Positions 52,806-61,933 of a DNA stretch of 64,000 nucleotides are shown one piece after another. A program made the position numbers and the translations under genes. Position 1 is the stretch's first letter. Every line of letters starts with the position of its first letter. The stretch is from NCBI GenBank assembly GCA_965197455.1, contig OZ240208.1:372001-436000 (forward strand), given 5' to 3'. The notes beneath the pieces are model-generated. The model was not told the origin of the DNA and searched no databases. It saw nothing but the letters and a program-made list of their open reading frames with translations. The stretch comes from JAGWBD01 sp965197455. Its GTDB lineage: Bacteria > Chloroflexota > Anaerolineae > Aggregatilineales > Phototrophicaceae.

Positions 52806-54284
52806 ATGTTGCGCCTCACCACCCTGCTCATCACCGCATCCCTGCTTTGCGCCTGCTCCCTGACGGTCTCGCCGACGCCGAACCCAACCCGGAATTCGCA
52901 GCCACCAACGCTCACGCCCAGGCCTGCAAAGACAGTCATGCCGACCGGAACTGCCACGCTCGCTTCCGGGCCACCGCTTCCGGCGCGCCACAGGGTCAGC
53001 GCGAGTCTCAACCTGGCGCGGCACGAGTTGCAGGTGCAGCAGGAAATCGAGTATGTGAACCACAGCGCTGCGCCGTTGGCGGAACTGCTGCTGCTGGTTG
53101 AAGCCAGTCGCAACGATAACGTGGTCATGGAACGAGTGAACGCTGGCCCGACGCCGCTGGTCTATACCCTGGAGGGGCGCAAGCTGGTCATCAGCTTGCC
53201 GCAGGCCCTGCAGCCGGACGCCGCAATTAGCCTCACACTGGCCTTCCAGGTGACAGTGCCCGCCATCGAGGACGAGGCGGAGGACTACCTGGGTTGGCTC
53301 GGTTACAGCCCGCGACAGCTCAACCTGGGGAACTGGCTGCCAGTGGTGGCGCCCCTGCGTGAGGGAAGCTGGCTGGCGCCGGAGGCTGCCGCAGTGGGCG
53401 AACATGCCGCCCAGGATCTGGCAGCCTGGGAAGTCAGCCTCTACGTCGATGACGCGCCGTCAGACCTGGTGGTGGTAGGACCCGAGGAGCAGACGCAGAC
53501 AGATGCGCAGCGCTGGCATTTCAGCGTGTCGGCGGCGCGCGACTTCACGCTTAGTCTCGGGGCGGCGTGGCAGCGCACGGAGACGACGTTCGCGGACGAC
53601 AGCGTCATCGAGCTTTACAGCCTGGAGGAGTCAACCCATGCGCCGGGCGCGGCGGCCTATGCGCTGGATATCGCGCGGCGCAGTATGAAGCGCTTCAGCG
53701 AGCATTTCGGGCCGCTGCCGCTGCAACGCCTGGCCGTCGTCGAGGGCGACTTCCCGGACGGCATGGAGTTCAGCGGGGTGGTCTTCGTCAGTCAGGACTG
53801 GTTCGACAGCTGGACTGGCGATCCGGCCAGTTTTCTGACGATCATCACCGCGCATGAAGTCGCGCATCAATGGTGGTACGCGTCCGTGGCGAACGACCAG
53901 GCGCAGGAACCCTGGCTGGACGAGGCGCTGGCAACCTACAGTGAACTGCTGTTGCTGGAAGCGGACTTTCCGGAGCTGGTGGACTGGTGGTGGGAGTGGC
54001 GCATCGACCGCTTTGCGCCGTCCGGCTTCGTGGACAACGAAGTCTACGATTTCCCGGCCCGGCGGCCCTACATCAACGCGGTCTATTTGCAGGGAGCGCG
54101 GCTGATCCATGCGCTGCGGCAGGACCTGGGGGACGAGGCCTTTTTCACCTGGCTGCGACGCCATGCCGAAGCCGGCGCCGGCAAGATCGTCAGCGCCGCA
54201 GACCTGTGGTCCTTGCTGGATGAAGAACAGCTGGTAGCGACGCGCGCCACGCGCCAGCGCTTTCTGCGCGAACCCGGCCCCTGA
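52806..54284 (+). CDS. M1-family metallopeptidase lipoprotein
   Basis: A 492-residue lipoprotein with lipobox LCAC (Cys17) and a Pro/Thr linker (about 20-60), then an aminopeptidase-N-like domain pair. The zinc site is HEVAHQWWY near residue 350, with the third ligand 18 residues on in EPWLDEALATYSE. The exopeptidase GAMEN loop reads DGMEFSG, so substrate N-terminus recognition may differ. It ends soon after the catalytic domain, shorter than PepN. Likely an extracellular peptidase for nutrient use. It diverges from the UbiA gene; the stop is 15 bp from the convergent GH172 stop. Confidence 0.9.
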   Translation: MLRLTTLLITASLLCACSLTVSPTPNPTRNSQPPTLTPRPAKTVMPTGTATLASGPPLPARHRVSASLNLARHELQVQQEIEYVNHSAAPLAELLLLVEASRNDNVVMERVNAGPTPLVYTLEGRKLVISLPQALQPDAAISLTLAFQVTVPAIEDEAEDYLGWLGYSPRQLNLGNWLPVVAPLREGSWLAPEAAAVGEHAAQDLAAWEVSLYVDDAPSDLVVVGPEEQTQTDAQRWHFSVSAARDFTLSLGAAWQRTETTFADDSVIELYSLEESTHAPGAAAYALDIARRSMKRFSEHFGPLPLQRLAVVEGDFPDGMEFSGVVFVSQDWFDSWTGDPASFLTIITAHEVAHQWWYASVANDQAQEPWLDEALATYSELLLLEADFPELVDWWWEWRIDRFAPSGFVDNEVYDFPARRPYINAVYLQGARLIHALRQDLGDEAFFTWLRRHAEAGAGKIVSAADLWSLLDEEQLVATRATRQRFLREPGP

Positions 54285-54299
54285 ACGCGCTGAATTCGC

Positions 54300-55379
54300 T
54301 TACAGCACCTCAAGCCCGTCCACGTCCGGCAGTTGCGGGAAGGCCGCGTGCGGCTCGGACTGGTACCAGAAGGCCGTTGAAGCGATGTCGTCCTGTAGCA
54401 ACTCGTAGCGCCTGCCACTGCGCCAACCCAGCGCCTGCATGGTCACGCGCAAATCCTCCTGAAAACGGATGGGGTCGAGGATGTGCCAGCGGTAAAGGCC
54501 GTAGCGCGCCTGGCTCCTGAAATAGCCGTCCGGGCGCAACACCTGGGGCATGCCGGAGTAGGGCGAACAGAATTCACTGTAGGTCCCTTTGGGCAGCTCA
54601 AAGCCCCACGCGCCGCCAAAGTAATCTTCGGTGCCGGTGCCGCAGATAGTCGGATGCGCTTCGTCGCCATCCATGTAGAACTTGATTTCGCCTTCGCCCC
54701 ACCAGCCGCTGCTGTTGGAACCCCAGGCCATGTAGGTGCCGACGTAGTGGCCCTGGCCGCTCACATTTTCCAGCAGGGTGTAGACCTCGCCGGCGGGCAG
54801 CGGATTGCTGCGGCGCCATTGCGCATGCAGGTAACCGGCGTCGGCGGGGATGTCCGTCTCCGTCCAGGTGATCTGGTAATAGCAGGTGACCTGCTCCTCA
54901 CCGATGTTTTCCAGGGTGACGCGGGCGCTTTGGCGGAAGGGCATCTGCCAGTAGGAGTTGAAGCCGGCGACAGGATTCACCGCGATGGCGAGCGAGCTGA
55001 CCGTGCAGTGCACATTCCAGCCGTTGCAGAAGAAATCGCCGAACGGGACCTCGATCGAGGGCGTCTGCTCGTCATCCCAGGTGAAGCGCAGCACGAGCCG
55101 GCGCCAGCTTTCGTGAGAGACGGCGAACCAGATGTGCTGAATGGCGCCCGGCCCCGTGATGTCCGCCAGGGTGACGAGCTCGCCGGCCTGGATGCGTATG
55201 CTGGGCGAAACCTTCCAGCCCTGGCCAAGGTCGCGCGCGGCCTGCGCGCCGGTGCCTTCGGTCAAGAGATCGCCGCGGCCTTTGGCCCCGTCCGGGTTCT
55301 CGGCGCAGATGGAGCGGGTGCGCGCGCTGGAGAGGCGCGCCAGGTCGCCCATGCCTGAAGTGAGGCCGTTGAACGCCAT
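54300..55379 (-). CDS. DUF2961 protein (GH172-like glycoside hydrolase)
   Basis: A 359-residue protein of the DUF2961 family, some members of which have been shown to be glycoside hydrolases (GH172: difructose anhydride and arabinofuranose substrates). The two jelly-roll halves carry GPGAIQHIWFAV, PFGDFFCNGW, NSYWQMPFRQSARVTLEN and CGTGTEDYFGGAWGF, the last being the family hallmark with likely catalytic acids. No signal peptide is seen, so it may be cytoplasmic. AGGAGG precedes ATG 55379. A longer open frame upstream has no family similarity. It diverges from the dioxygenase gene. Confidence 0.9.
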   Translation of the reverse strand: MAFNGLTSGMGDLARLSSARTRSICAENPDGAKGRGDLLTEGTGAQAARDLGQGWKVSPSIRIQAGELVTLADITGPGAIQHIWFAVSHESWRRLVLRFTWDDEQTPSIEVPFGDFFCNGWNVHCTVSSLAIAVNPVAGFNSYWQMPFRQSARVTLENIGEEQVTCYYQITWTETDIPADAGYLHAQWRRSNPLPAGEVYTLLENVSGQGHYVGTYMAWGSNSSGWWGEGEIKFYMDGDEAHPTICGTGTEDYFGGAWGFELPKGTYSEFCSPYSGMPQVLRPDGYFRSQARYGLYRWHILDPIRFQEDLRVTMQALGWRSGRRYELLQDDIASTAFWYQSEPHAAFPQLPDVDGLEVL

Positions 55380-55399
55380 GTTGTCTTCCTCCTGCGGGG

Positions 55400-55405
55400 T
55401 ATACT
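55400..55405. promoter_or_regulatory. Shared divergent -10 region (GTATACT)
   Basis: GTATAC at 55399-55404 is self-complementary. On the plus strand it reads TATACT 41 bp before the dioxygenase ATG; on the minus strand TATACC lies about 19 bp before the DUF2961 ATG. The 67-bp divergent gap has little room for two separate promoters, so face-to-face competition is possible. Confidence 0.4.
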
Positions 55406-55446
55406 TCGCGTCTGTTGGACGGATGGTAGCGTGAAAGTGAACATCG

Positions 55447-56247
55447 ATGAAATTTACGACACAACAGGTGGAACAGTTTCGTGAGGAAGGCTGGCTGGGC
55501 GTGCCGCAGTTCTGGACGGCGCGGGAAATCGCCGCCATGCGCGTGGAGCTGGAGCGCTTTAAAGACGAGGGTCTGTTGCACAACGTCAGCGTGGAGGGCG
55601 ACGGGGTGACGCGCTCGCAGACGGCGGCCAACCTGCAACTGTGCCCCATGTATCCGCACAGCAAGTTCTTCCGCGCCATGCCCTTCGCCAACAAGGTGGC
55701 GCAGGCGGTCGGCCAGCTGATCGGTGACCCGGTCATCCTGCATCTGGACCAGGTGTTTCTCAAACCAGCCGGCCACGGCGCCGGCACCAACTGGCACCAG
55801 GACAACGCCTACTTCCGTATCCCGGATCCCCTGCGCGGCACGGCCATGTGGACGGCGGTGCACGATGCCAATGTCGCCAACGGCACCATCCGCGTCATTC
55901 CCGGCAGCTACCGCGAGGCCTACGAGCATTCGCGCGATCCCTTCAGCGACCATCACATTCGCTGCTACCCGCCGGAAGAGGACGCTGTGGCCATTGAGCT
56001 GCCCGCGGGTGGCGCGGCCTTTTTCGCCTATGGCGTGGCCCATTGCACCGGGGCCAACAGCACGGCCCGCGAGCGTGCCGGCATCGCCCACCATTTCGTC
56101 AATGGCGCGATGAAGGACATTCCCTGGCACGAAAAGAAGCTGGGCGAGCTTCCCTGGCTGTCCGGCGAGCAGGCCAGCGGTGGTGAGCGGGAGTATGGCG
56201 AGCGCGTCAGCGGCACCTGGGAGCAGGAAGTCGGGCGCCTGCTTTGA
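55447..56247 (+). CDS. Phytanoyl-CoA dioxygenase (PhyH) family protein
   Basis: A 266-residue Fe(II)/2-oxoglutarate oxygenase. The iron ligands are in NWHQDNAYF (HxD, near 117) and GVAHCTGANST (distal His, near 198), and RAGIAHHFV carries the arginine that binds 2-oxoglutarate. The substrate is unknown; many family members act on sugars, halogenated or lipid-like small molecules, not phytanoyl-CoA. It is paired head to head with the GH172-like gene, which suggests a shared catabolic purpose. Confidence 0.9.
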   Translation: MKFTTQQVEQFREEGWLGVPQFWTAREIAAMRVELERFKDEGLLHNVSVEGDGVTRSQTAANLQLCPMYPHSKFFRAMPFANKVAQAVGQLIGDPVILHLDQVFLKPAGHGAGTNWHQDNAYFRIPDPLRGTAMWTAVHDANVANGTIRVIPGSYREAYEHSRDPFSDHHIRCYPPEEDAVAIELPAGGAAFFAYGVAHCTGANSTARERAGIAHHFVNGAMKDIPWHEKKLGELPWLSGEQASGGEREYGERVSGTWEQEVGRLL

Positions 56248-56255
56248 GGGGCAGG

Positions 56256-56261
56256 TATACT
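56256..56261 (+). promoter_or_regulatory. Putative -10 box (TATACT) for comM
   Basis: TATACT lies 40 bp before the comM ATG and just after the dioxygenase stop, so comM need not depend on read-through. Confidence 0.35.
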
Positions 56262-56300
56262 GTCGGGTGGCTGACACACTGAACCCGACAAGGATCTGCC

Positions 56301-57851
56301 ATGCTTTCCATCGTACGTGCCTGTGCCGTCGTCGGTCTGGACGGCTGTATCATTGAGGTTGAAACTGATTTCAACCCCCGCGCCGGAATCCCCTCCTTTT
56401 CGCTGGTCGGACTGCCGGGTTCGGCGGTGCGCGAAAGCCGCGAACGGGTGCGCGCCGCCATTCGCAATTCAGGGCTTCAATTCCCGAACAAGAGCTACGT
56501 CGTCAACCTCTCGCCGGCCGACCTTCCCAAACACGGGCCGGCCTACGACCTGGCGATTGCAGTAGGCGTGCTGGCGGCGACCGACCAGGTGCCGGAGTCC
56601 GCGCTGGGCGCGGCCATTTTCCTGGGTGAACTGTCGCTGGACGGCAGCGTGCGTCATGTGAAGGGTGTGATGCCCATGGCGCACACCGCTCGTGAAGAAG
56701 GGTTCAAAACGGTTTACGTGCCCGCCGGTGATGCGCCGGAAGCGGGCCTCGTCGAAGACATGGATATCATCCCGGTCGAGTCCCTGGGTCAGCTGGTTGA
56801 ACACGTCTACGGCCTGAACCCGATCGCGCCTTTTGAACGGGCGCAGCCGGCTGACGGCACGGAGCCGCTGCCGGAAGGGATGATAGACTTCGCCGACATC
56901 AAGGGTCAGGAACACGTCAAGCGCGCGCTGGAAGTGGCCGCTGCCGGCAACCACAATCTGCTGATGAAAGGGCCGCCGGGAGCCGGCAAGTCTCTGTGTG
57001 CGCGCGCCATGCCCGGCATCCTGCCACCCTTGCTGCTGGCGGAGGCGCTGGAAGCCACGCGCGTCTATTCGGTCGCCGACATGTTGCACAGTGAAGAGCC
57101 GCTGCTGCGCTTCCGTCCCTTTCGCGCGCCGCATCACACCATCTCGCAGGCCGGCCTGGTGGGTGGCGGGCCAGTGCCGCGTCCCGGCGAAATTTCGCTG
57201 GCGCATCGCGGCGTGCTGTTTCTGGACGAGCTGCCGGAGTATGGCCAACGGATGCTGGAGGTACTGCGCCAGCCGATTGAGGAGCGCCAGGTCACCATCA
57301 GCCGGGCCAGCGGCTCGCTCACTTTCCCGGCCAACTTCCAGTTGCTGGCCGCCATGAATCCCTGTCCCTGCGGCCACTTCGGCGACATGGCACGCAGCTG
57401 CAGCTGTACGCCAACCCACATCCAGCGTTATCAGAATCGCATTTCCGGCCCGATGCTGGATCGCATTGACATGCATGTGGATGTGCCGCGGGTAGAGTAT
57501 GACAAACTGCTGGCGCTTGAGCCCGGCGAGCCTTCAGCGCGCATCAAGGAGCGAGTTCTGGCGGCGCGCGAACGACAAAACGAACGCTTTGCTGAATATT
57601 CCGGCATCTTCGCCAACGCGGACATGGGTCCTGGAGAGGTGCAGGAGCTTTGCGCCCTGAGCGACGATGCGCGCCAGATTCTGGAGGCCTCGGTGCGGCA
57701 GATGCGACTGGGCGCGCGCGCCTATCACCGTGTGCTGAAGCTGGGCCGCACCATTGCCGACCTCAATGCCAGCGAGATTGTCGCGGTCGAACATATCGCC
57801 GAGGCGTTACAGTACCGGCAGGGCGGCCTGTTTTCGGCCAACGCCATGTGA
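56301..57851 (+). CDS. comM: ComM/YifB-family AAA+ ATPase (Mg-chelatase-like)
   Basis: A 516-residue protein. Residues about 20-145 are the Lon-S5-like ChlI domain (FSLVGLPGSAVRESRERVRAAI; NLSPADLPKHGPAYDLAIA). The AAA+ core has Walker A GPPGAGKSL near 227, Walker B FLDELPEY, and the zinc-like cysteine cluster PCPCGHFGDMARSCSC. The C-terminal Mg_chelatase_C domain ends with VAEHIAEALQYR. In transformable bacteria ComM is a branch-migration helicase for integrating imported DNA, which fits comEC and comF in the window. Length is normal. Confidence 0.95.
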   Translation: MLSIVRACAVVGLDGCIIEVETDFNPRAGIPSFSLVGLPGSAVRESRERVRAAIRNSGLQFPNKSYVVNLSPADLPKHGPAYDLAIAVGVLAATDQVPESALGAAIFLGELSLDGSVRHVKGVMPMAHTAREEGFKTVYVPAGDAPEAGLVEDMDIIPVESLGQLVEHVYGLNPIAPFERAQPADGTEPLPEGMIDFADIKGQEHVKRALEVAAAGNHNLLMKGPPGAGKSLCARAMPGILPPLLLAEALEATRVYSVADMLHSEEPLLRFRPFRAPHHTISQAGLVGGGPVPRPGEISLAHRGVLFLDELPEYGQRMLEVLRQPIEERQVTISRASGSLTFPANFQLLAAMNPCPCGHFGDMARSCSCTPTHIQRYQNRISGPMLDRIDMHVDVPRVEYDKLLALEPGEPSARIKERVLAARERQNERFAEYSGIFANADMGPGEVQELCALSDDARQILEASVRQMRLGARAYHRVLKLGRTIADLNASEIVAVEHIAEALQYRQGGLFSANAM

Positions 57852-57863
57852 AGGAGGGACGTG

Positions 57864-58844
57864 ATGGACTTGCTGGTCATCAATGCGGCCGAGGTACGTA
57901 AACTGCTGCCGATGGCAGCCTGCATGGAGGCAATGGGCTCCGCGCTGATGGCGCTGGGGCGTGGCGAGGCGCAGAATCCCTTGCGCAGCGCCAACTGGTT
58001 GCCGGAACAACGCGGCATTCTGCTGGCCATGCCGGCGCTGACGGAGGAGGCGATGGCCATCAAGGTTATCACGGTGATGCCGGGCAACCATGGCACACCG
58101 TATGATTCGCATATGGGCGCGGTCATCCTCTTCGATGCGCAGTATGGCCGTCCGCTGGCGTTGATGGACGCGACCGAAATTACGGCCATCCGCACCGCCG
58201 CGGTCAGCGGCCTGGCGACGCAGCTGCTGGCGCGCGCGGACGCCGGTGATCTGGCGATTCTGGGGTCAGGCGTGCAGGCGCGGTCGCATCTGCAGGCCAT
58301 GCTGGAGGCGCGGCCCCTGCGGCGGGTACGGGTGTGGAGCCGCAACGCAGCCAACCGCGAGGCCTACGCGCGCTGGGCGGATGCTGACCTGGAAGTGGAA
58401 GTCGAGGCGGTTAACAGTGCCGAGGCCGCCGTCACCGGAGCGGACCTGATTTGCACGACGACGGCCACTGCAGAGCCCGTGTTGCAGGGGGCCTGGCTGT
58501 CGCCGGGAGCGCATATCAACGCCGTGGGCGCTTCCACCGCCACGACGCGCGAGGTGGATTCTGCGGCCATGGCCATGGCTGCACTCTTCGTCGACCGCCG
58601 CGAATCAGCGCTCAGTGAATCCGGCGACTTTCTGATTCCACTGCAGGAAGGTGCCATCGGCGAAGATCACATCCGTGCCGAACTGGGTGAAATTCTGCTG
58701 GGACAGGCACCGGGGCGCCGGGATGATGACGAGATCACGCTCTTCAATTCGCTGGGCCTGGCGGTGGAAGACCTGGCGGCGGCGCAGCTGATCTGGCGCG
58801 AGGCGCAGCGACAGGGACTCGGCACGTCCGTTCCCTTCGGCTGA
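57864..58844 (+). CDS. Ornithine cyclodeaminase / mu-crystallin family protein
   Basis: A 326-residue NAD-dependent enzyme family that includes ornithine cyclodeaminase (ornithine to proline plus ammonia), alanine dehydrogenase and ketimine reductases. The substrate region KVITVMPGNHG and the Rossmann motif LAILGSGVQARSHL near 130 are clear; GADLICTTTATAEPV and GAHINAVGAST follow. The ornithine-specific reading is plausible because arginase is encoded at 9 kb, but the family is mixed. AGGAGG lies 6 bp before ATG 57864; GTG 57861 is too close. It ends 26 bp from the convergent lysK. Confidence 0.87.
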   Translation: MDLLVINAAEVRKLLPMAACMEAMGSALMALGRGEAQNPLRSANWLPEQRGILLAMPALTEEAMAIKVITVMPGNHGTPYDSHMGAVILFDAQYGRPLALMDATEITAIRTAAVSGLATQLLARADAGDLAILGSGVQARSHLQAMLEARPLRRVRVWSRNAANREAYARWADADLEVEVEAVNSAEAAVTGADLICTTTATAEPVLQGAWLSPGAHINAVGASTATTREVDSAAMAMAALFVDRRESALSESGDFLIPLQEGAIGEDHIRAELGEILLGQAPGRRDDDEITLFNSLGLAVEDLAAAQLIWREAQRQGLGTSVPFG

Positions 58845-58870
58845 GCCGCGCACAATAGAGTGGCGGCGGG

Positions 58871-59941
58871 TCAGCCGGGAACCAGCGCCTCCGTCATCGC
58901 GACCAGCACGCCAATTGCGCGCAGGTATTCGTCGAGGTCGATGTGTTCCTCAGGCGTATGATCCAGCTTCGAGTCGCCTGGCCCGTAGGCGACGATGGGG
59001 CAATTCCAGACCGGCGCGACCAGGTTCATGTCCGAGGTGCCGGTCTTGGTGACGAAGCGCGGCCGATCGCCCTGCGCGCGAATGGCGCGGCGAAAGGCGC
59101 GGCTGAGTACGGTGTCGCGCGGGCTGAGCCAGGCACGCTCGTGACCGCGAAGGTGCAGCGTGGCGCCAGGGCCTGCGGCGGGTAGTTCGGCCGCGAGCTG
59201 GTCTGGCGTGATGTGCAGCGGCAGGCGAAAGCCGGCGGTCAATGAAGCACGGCCCCAGGCTCCCTCTTCCCGGGTGTTGATGGCTTGCAGCGTGACGCCC
59301 AGCTGCTCGAAGAGTCCCTTGCGCCCCAGGTTCTGGCGCTCAACAAAGGCCAGCAGGTCCTGCCACCAGGCCACCGCGTTTTCGCCGGGGCTTTGCGCAG
59401 ACCCGGCGCTGTGCGCCAGCGGACCACGCCACTCCCGGTCGAGCAGCAGCCGTCCCTTGTAACCCAGCGTGATGCGGTCCGCGCGCGAGGGTTCGCCGAT
59501 GACGCAAGCCCAGGGGTGATAGCGGTCAAGCAGATGCTGCGCGCCGCAGCTGCTGCCCTCTTCCTCGACCGCGCCGACGACCACCAGGCGCAAATTCGCT
59601 GGCAGCGCAGCCCGCGCGCCGGCGACTGCGAAGGCGCACAAGGGGCCCCTGGCATCGACGGCGCCGCGTCCATACAGCAGCCGACCTTCCCGGCGGATGG
59701 GCAGTTCGCCCGGAAAGGTGTCGATGTGACCCAGCAGCAGCAGGTCATGCTCACCCTGGCCGCGGATGCCGATTGCGTTGCCCACCTCGTCAACGAAAGC
59801 CTCGTCATAGCCCTGGCCAGCCATCCAGTCGACCAGGTGGTGCACGGCCAATGCTTCCGCGCCGGTCACGCCTGGTATGGCGACCAGCTCCTGCAGCAGC
59901 GTTTCGGCATTCAGGTTGTCGGGGCAATCCGCTTCAGTCAT
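58871..59941 (-). CDS. lysK: [LysW]-lysine/ornithine hydrolase (M20 family)
   Basis: Releases lysine (or ornithine) from the carrier protein LysW in the last step of the pathway. The 356-residue M20 metallopeptidase has LLLGHIDTFPGE (first zinc His/Asp), GRGAVDARGPLCAF, EEEGSS (catalytic Glu) and GEPS. KTGTSDMN and GPGDSKLDHTPEEH are characteristic of LysK rather than other M20 enzymes. It overlaps lysJ by 8 bp and is the last gene of the operon. Confidence 0.93.
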   Translation of the reverse strand: MTEADCPDNLNAETLLQELVAIPGVTGAEALAVHHLVDWMAGQGYDEAFVDEVGNAIGIRGQGEHDLLLLGHIDTFPGELPIRREGRLLYGRGAVDARGPLCAFAVAGARAALPANLRLVVVGAVEEEGSSCGAQHLLDRYHPWACVIGEPSRADRITLGYKGRLLLDREWRGPLAHSAGSAQSPGENAVAWWQDLLAFVERQNLGRKGLFEQLGVTLQAINTREEGAWGRASLTAGFRLPLHITPDQLAAELPAAGPGATLHLRGHERAWLSPRDTVLSRAFRRAIRAQGDRPRFVTKTGTSDMNLVAPVWNCPIVAYGPGDSKLDHTPEEHIDLDEYLRAIGVLVAMTEALVPG

Positions 59942-61115
59942 CCAGCGACTCGCGGACGGCTTCGATGACCTGTTGCAGCTCCGCTTCGGTGATGACCAAG
60001 GGCGGCAGCAAGCGCAACACGTTGAAGCCGGCGGGCAGGGCCAGCACCCCGCGCGCCTGCAGGCGCTTCAGCACGGGCGTCACGCGGCCGCGCAGCTGAA
60101 TGCCGACCAGCAGGCCGAGTCCGCGCACTTCGCGTACAGCCGGGTGTTGCAGTCCCCGCAATTCGTCAAGCAGCCAGGCACCCAGTCGCGCCGCCCGCTG
60201 CGGCAACTGCTCGTCCTGCAAGACGGACAGGGTCGCCTTGGCGGCAGCACAGGCCAGGGGATTGCCGCCAAAGGTGCTGCCGTGACTGCCAGGCGGCAAC
60301 GTGCCCAGTGACGAGCGCCAGCAGACCGCGCCGACGGGCACGCCGCCCGCCAGTCCCTTGCCGAGCGTGAGTATGTCGGGCGTCACAGTGGCCTGGTCAC
60401 AGGCGAACCAGCTGCCGCAGCGGCCCAGGCCCGTCTGGATTTCATCGATGATCAGCAAGACGCCACGCTCGTCACAAAGCTGGCGCAGTCCGCGCAGCCA
60501 GACATGATCCGCAGGGTGCACGCCGCCTTCGCCCTGCACGACCTCAATCACGACGGCGGCTGTCTCCTGATCGATTGCCGCGCGCGCCGCTTCAAGGTCG
60601 TTGAAGGCCAGATGCTGAACCTGGCCGGCGTTCCAGCTGGCGAAAGGCTGGCGATACTTCGGATTCCAGGTCAGCGCCAGCGCGCCCAGGGTGCGGCCGT
60701 GAAAGGCGTTGCGCGTGGCCAGCACCTTGCTGCGCCCACTGAGCAGCAGGGCAACTTTCAGCGCGCCTTCCATGGCTTCCGCGCCGCTGTTGCAGAGGAA
60801 AAAGCGGCCGATGTCGCCGGGCGTCAGCTCCGCCAGGCGGGCATAGAGTTGCGCGCGGCGCTCGTTGTAGAAAATCTCCGGGCAGGTGACCAGCTCGCCG
60901 GCCTGGCGCGCAATGGCGTCCACGACGGTCGGGTGGGCGTGACCGGTCAGGGCGACCCCCTGGCCGCTGGTGACGTCGAGGTAGCGATGGCCGCTGTCAT
61001 CCCACACGCTGCTGCCAGCGCCGCGCACCAGGCTCAGGGGGCGCTTGAAATAGGCGCCGGAGCTGTGGGCTGTTTCGCGCTCCTGTGCGTTGACTGTGCT
61101 CAAGTTCGCGTTCAT
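59934..61115 (-). CDS. lysJ: [LysW]-aminoadipate/glutamate semialdehyde transaminase
   Basis: A 393-residue class III PLP aminotransferase of the ArgD/LysJ group. It transfers the amino group of glutamate to the semialdehyde bound on LysW. NSGAEAMEGALKVA and FHGRTLGALA bind PLP phosphate, IIDEIQTGLGR holds the ring Asp, and TLGKGLAGGVPVGA the Schiff-base Lys. ATG 61115 overlaps the lysZ stop as ATGA; longer in-frame extensions lie inside lysZ. Position between lysZ and lysK fixes the pathway. Confidence 0.94.
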   Translation of the reverse strand: MNANLSTVNAQERETAHSSGAYFKRPLSLVRGAGSSVWDDSGHRYLDVTSGQGVALTGHAHPTVVDAIARQAGELVTCPEIFYNERRAQLYARLAELTPGDIGRFFLCNSGAEAMEGALKVALLLSGRSKVLATRNAFHGRTLGALALTWNPKYRQPFASWNAGQVQHLAFNDLEAARAAIDQETAAVVIEVVQGEGGVHPADHVWLRGLRQLCDERGVLLIIDEIQTGLGRCGSWFACDQATVTPDILTLGKGLAGGVPVGAVCWRSSLGTLPPGSHGSTFGGNPLACAAAKATLSVLQDEQLPQRAARLGAWLLDELRGLQHPAVREVRGLGLLVGIQLRGRVTPVLKRLQARGVLALPAGFNVLRLLPPLVITEAELQQVIEAVRESLDD

Positions 61116-61924
61116 GACAGGAATACCGTGCCGGCACCGGCCAGAGCCTGCTGCACCGGATGCTGCGTACGCCCGTCGCTGATGATGACGCGCGTGACGC
61201 CGCCATCCAGCGCCTCGCCGGCCGCCAGCACCTTGCGTTTCATGCGGCCCTGCGCCCAGTCCAGCGCGCATTCTCTTTGCTGCGGAGTGACTTCAGGCAC
61301 GAAACTGTCCAGCTGCGGATAGTCGCGGTAAAGACCGCGGACGTTGCTGAGGATGACCAGCTCGTCAGCGCCCAGCGCAGCGGCCACAGCGGCGGCGGCG
61401 CGGTCACCGTCGATATTGAGCAGGCCGTCGGGACTGCCGGCCAGGGGCGGTAGCACCGGCATGCGGCCCGCTGCCAGGTAGTGTTGCAACTGCTGGACAG
61501 CGACGTCCGTTATGGTGCCGCTGTAGTCGTCGCGCACGATGCGCACGCGTCCGTCAACCATGGCGCGCAGGGCTTGCTTGCGGCGCGCCCGCACGACCGT
61601 GGCCGCACCGGACAGGCCGATTGCATCAATGTTGCTGTCGCGCAGGCAGGCCAGGATTTCTTCGTTGACCGTTTCGGCGGCCTGCACAAACAGGTCGCGG
61701 GTACGCGGGTCAGTGTAGCGTGAACTGTGACCGGAGGGGGAGGTCAGGGTGCGCGCGGGATGTCCGACTGCCGCGCACAAACGGTCGGCCTCGGCGCTGA
61801 CGCCATGCACGAGGATGAGCGGGCGTCGCTCGCAGCGCAGGAATGCCACCAGGTCGTGGCAGCCGGCCGTGAGGTCCACACCGTCCGCGCCGCCGAGTTT
61901 GACGACCAGCAGGTTTGCTACCAT
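61112..61924 (-). CDS. lysZ: [LysW]-aminoadipate/glutamate kinase
   Basis: Phosphorylates the side-chain carboxyl of the amino acid attached to LysW. The 270-residue amino-acid kinase is of the ArgB/LysZ type: LLVVKLGGADG (nucleotide-binding Lys), LVHGVSAEAD, and SPSGHSSRYTD, the LysZ-type loop that contacts the LysW carrier, then LLNIDGDRAAAAVA and ILSNVRGLY. The first ligand loop reads HGVSAEAD where ArgB has HGGGP, again typical of LysZ. It starts 9 bp after lysY. Confidence 0.93.
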   Translation of the reverse strand: MVANLLVVKLGGADGVDLTAGCHDLVAFLRCERRPLILVHGVSAEADRLCAAVGHPARTLTSPSGHSSRYTDPRTRDLFVQAAETVNEEILACLRDSNIDAIGLSGAATVVRARRKQALRAMVDGRVRIVRDDYSGTITDVAVQQLQHYLAAGRMPVLPPLAGSPDGLLNIDGDRAAAAVAAALGADELVILSNVRGLYRDYPQLDSFVPEVTPQQRECALDWAQGRMKRKVLAAGEALDGGVTRVIISDGRTQHPVQQALAGAGTVFLS

Positions 61925-61933
61925 GGTTCTCCC

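Noticed and set aside
55072..56277. A 401-codon minus-strand frame across the dioxygenase gene and the 5' part of DUF2961
   Set aside because: Overlaps the dioxygenase antisense and DUF2961 in a different frame; no motif.
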